Origin: an uncultured Lachnospiraceae bacterium | Lineage (GTDB): Bacteria > Bacillota > Clostridia > Lachnospirales > Lachnospiraceae | Reading direction: 5' to 3' | Assembly (NCBI GenBank): GCA_947172645.1 | Contig: CAMWBY010000008.1 | Coordinates: forward strand, 97,957 to 161,956 | Length of the DNA: 64,000 bases | Part shown: piece by piece, positions 63,417 through 64,000 of the stretch | Numbering within the stretch: position 1 is the stretch's first letter | How the letters are laid out: every line of letters starts with the position of its first letter | Program-made: the position numbers and the translations under genes | Notes under the pieces: generated by a model | What the model was told of the DNA's origin: nothing | The model's input: only the letters and a program-made list of their open reading frames with translations | Databases searched by the model: none

Positions 63417-64000
63417 ATATATCTTTCCCGTGTTGTTAATTTATCCGTCAACGTCATATCCATCCGCCACAGTATTTGTGCAACGGCCTGTTATACAATT
63501 TCATAATCATGCCAACATTAAGGAAACTTTCTCATATATCTAATATTGCGAAGATAAAAACCGGACTTTTGTTTTAATCTCCAATATGTTGTTGAACATA
63601 ATCTTTATATTTATCATATATGATAGATTTACTCTTTACAAGGAGTATCTTATAGCAAACCTTCATAAGAATTATTCATGAGCATATAAAAAGTCATCTG
63701 TTTGACCACCCTTTTCCCCATTGGTTACGGCAGATGTTGTCATTTCTGCAATACGGAATTCGAGACTTTCATCCGTTAGAGCGCGCCCATGGCGTGCAAA
63801 CAAAAAAAGGGCAAAAACTGGTCAATTTTAGCTCCAATTTTTGCCCAAGGTAAACCTTTGATTGACTTAGGCTTGATTTTGACCATTTATAATTATACTT
63901 TATCCCTAATAATAGCCTCAATATCTTTTATATCCTTATCAGCCGCCCGAAAATTGAAATTTTAAATTCCACCTTTAGACAATTCAATGGAATTTACCTC
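63417..64000. other. Right-edge region without a secure gene
   Basis: Three open stretches on the minus strand look partly coding but none is a complete gene. A frame ending at TAA 63672 reads GRALTDESLEFRIAEMTTSA and onwards to FLYAHE with no clear start. A frame ending at 63962 enters from beyond the window (ends ELSKGGI). A 22-codon stretch ends at 63893 (DIKDIEAIIRDKV). They may be the end of a neighbouring gene and decayed fragments. A strong hairpin at 63802-63846 divides them. 63417-63670 shows only A/T-rich sequence. Confidence 0.35.
63802..63846 (-). terminator. Rho-independent terminator near right edge
   Basis: On the minus strand GGGCAAAAA-T-TGG pairs with CCA-G-TTTTTGCCC (12 pairs with one mismatch, 12-base loop), followed by seven T (63808-63802). 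It would end a transcript entering from the right edge. Confidence 0.8.

Noticed and set aside
63672..63810. Candidate gene ending in FLYAHE on the minus strand
   Set aside because: Composition looks coding, but there is no start codon with a ribosome site and a terminator T run lies at its upstream end; kept only as a possible fragment.

Overview
The window looks like a chromosomal segment of a flagellated, endospore-forming Firmicute of the class Clostridia, most likely Lachnospiraceae. This rests on a Bacillus/Clostridium-type fla/che operon next to codY and topA, on sporulation genes (sigK, spoIIP, gpr), a conserved rpsT | gpr-spoIIP-lepA-hemW block, GGAGG ribosome binding sites throughout, and a Gram-positive type IV pilus locus. 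No rRNA or tRNA gene is visible. Family names come from recognising the proteins by eye; no database search was run.

Layout. 1-17013 (minus strand): flagellar hook-basal-body and motor operon in the order flgB-flgC-fliE-fliF-fliG-fliH-fliI-fliJ-ylxF-fliK-flgD-(small hook-operon gene)-flgE, then after a hairpin and a new promoter flbD-motA-motB-fliL-fliM-fliY (fliY runs off the left edge). 17262-20472: codY and topA; codY has a sigma-A promoter whose spacer holds a CodY-box-like sequence, with two more upstream. 20580-40234: a ~20 kb type IV pilus locus (pilB; pilC-pilA-pilD-pilMN-pilO; then four pilin-like proteins, three of them very large, and a 1673-residue secreted protein with a long Asp/Gly-rich segment), lying between dprA and topA, genes that are neighbours in many Firmicutes. 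40360-45141: dprA, yifB/comM, a degenerate HD-GYP protein and sigK. 45371-50810: hemW, lepA, spoIIP, gpr, with divergent rpsT at 51073.

51399-54831 is the most unusual non-coding area. A TPM-domain protein, a zinc-ribbon membrane protein and a UPF0016/GDT1-type manganese transporter are read leftwards. The transporter is preceded by a strong promoter, a yybP-ykoY (Mn2+) riboswitch with its terminator, a hairpin repeat also found behind rpsT, and a 217-bp MITE-like element with 17-bp terminal inverted repeats and a perfect 12-bp target duplication.

54998-64000: an SDR oxidoreductase; a PurF-like protein lacking the catalytic Cys; a threonine-aldolase-family enzyme with a PH-like partner; glycerate kinase; an ECF-type sigma factor translationally coupled to a DUF4179 (anti-sigma-like) membrane protein; small hypothetical genes; an Mrr-type endonuclease; and a poorly resolved right end.

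How it fits together: motility (flagellum), surface attachment (type IV pilus with a c-di-GMP-binding type ATPase domain), nutrient sensing (CodY) and spore formation are encoded side by side. CodY autoregulation and c-di-GMP input into PilB are inferences from motifs.
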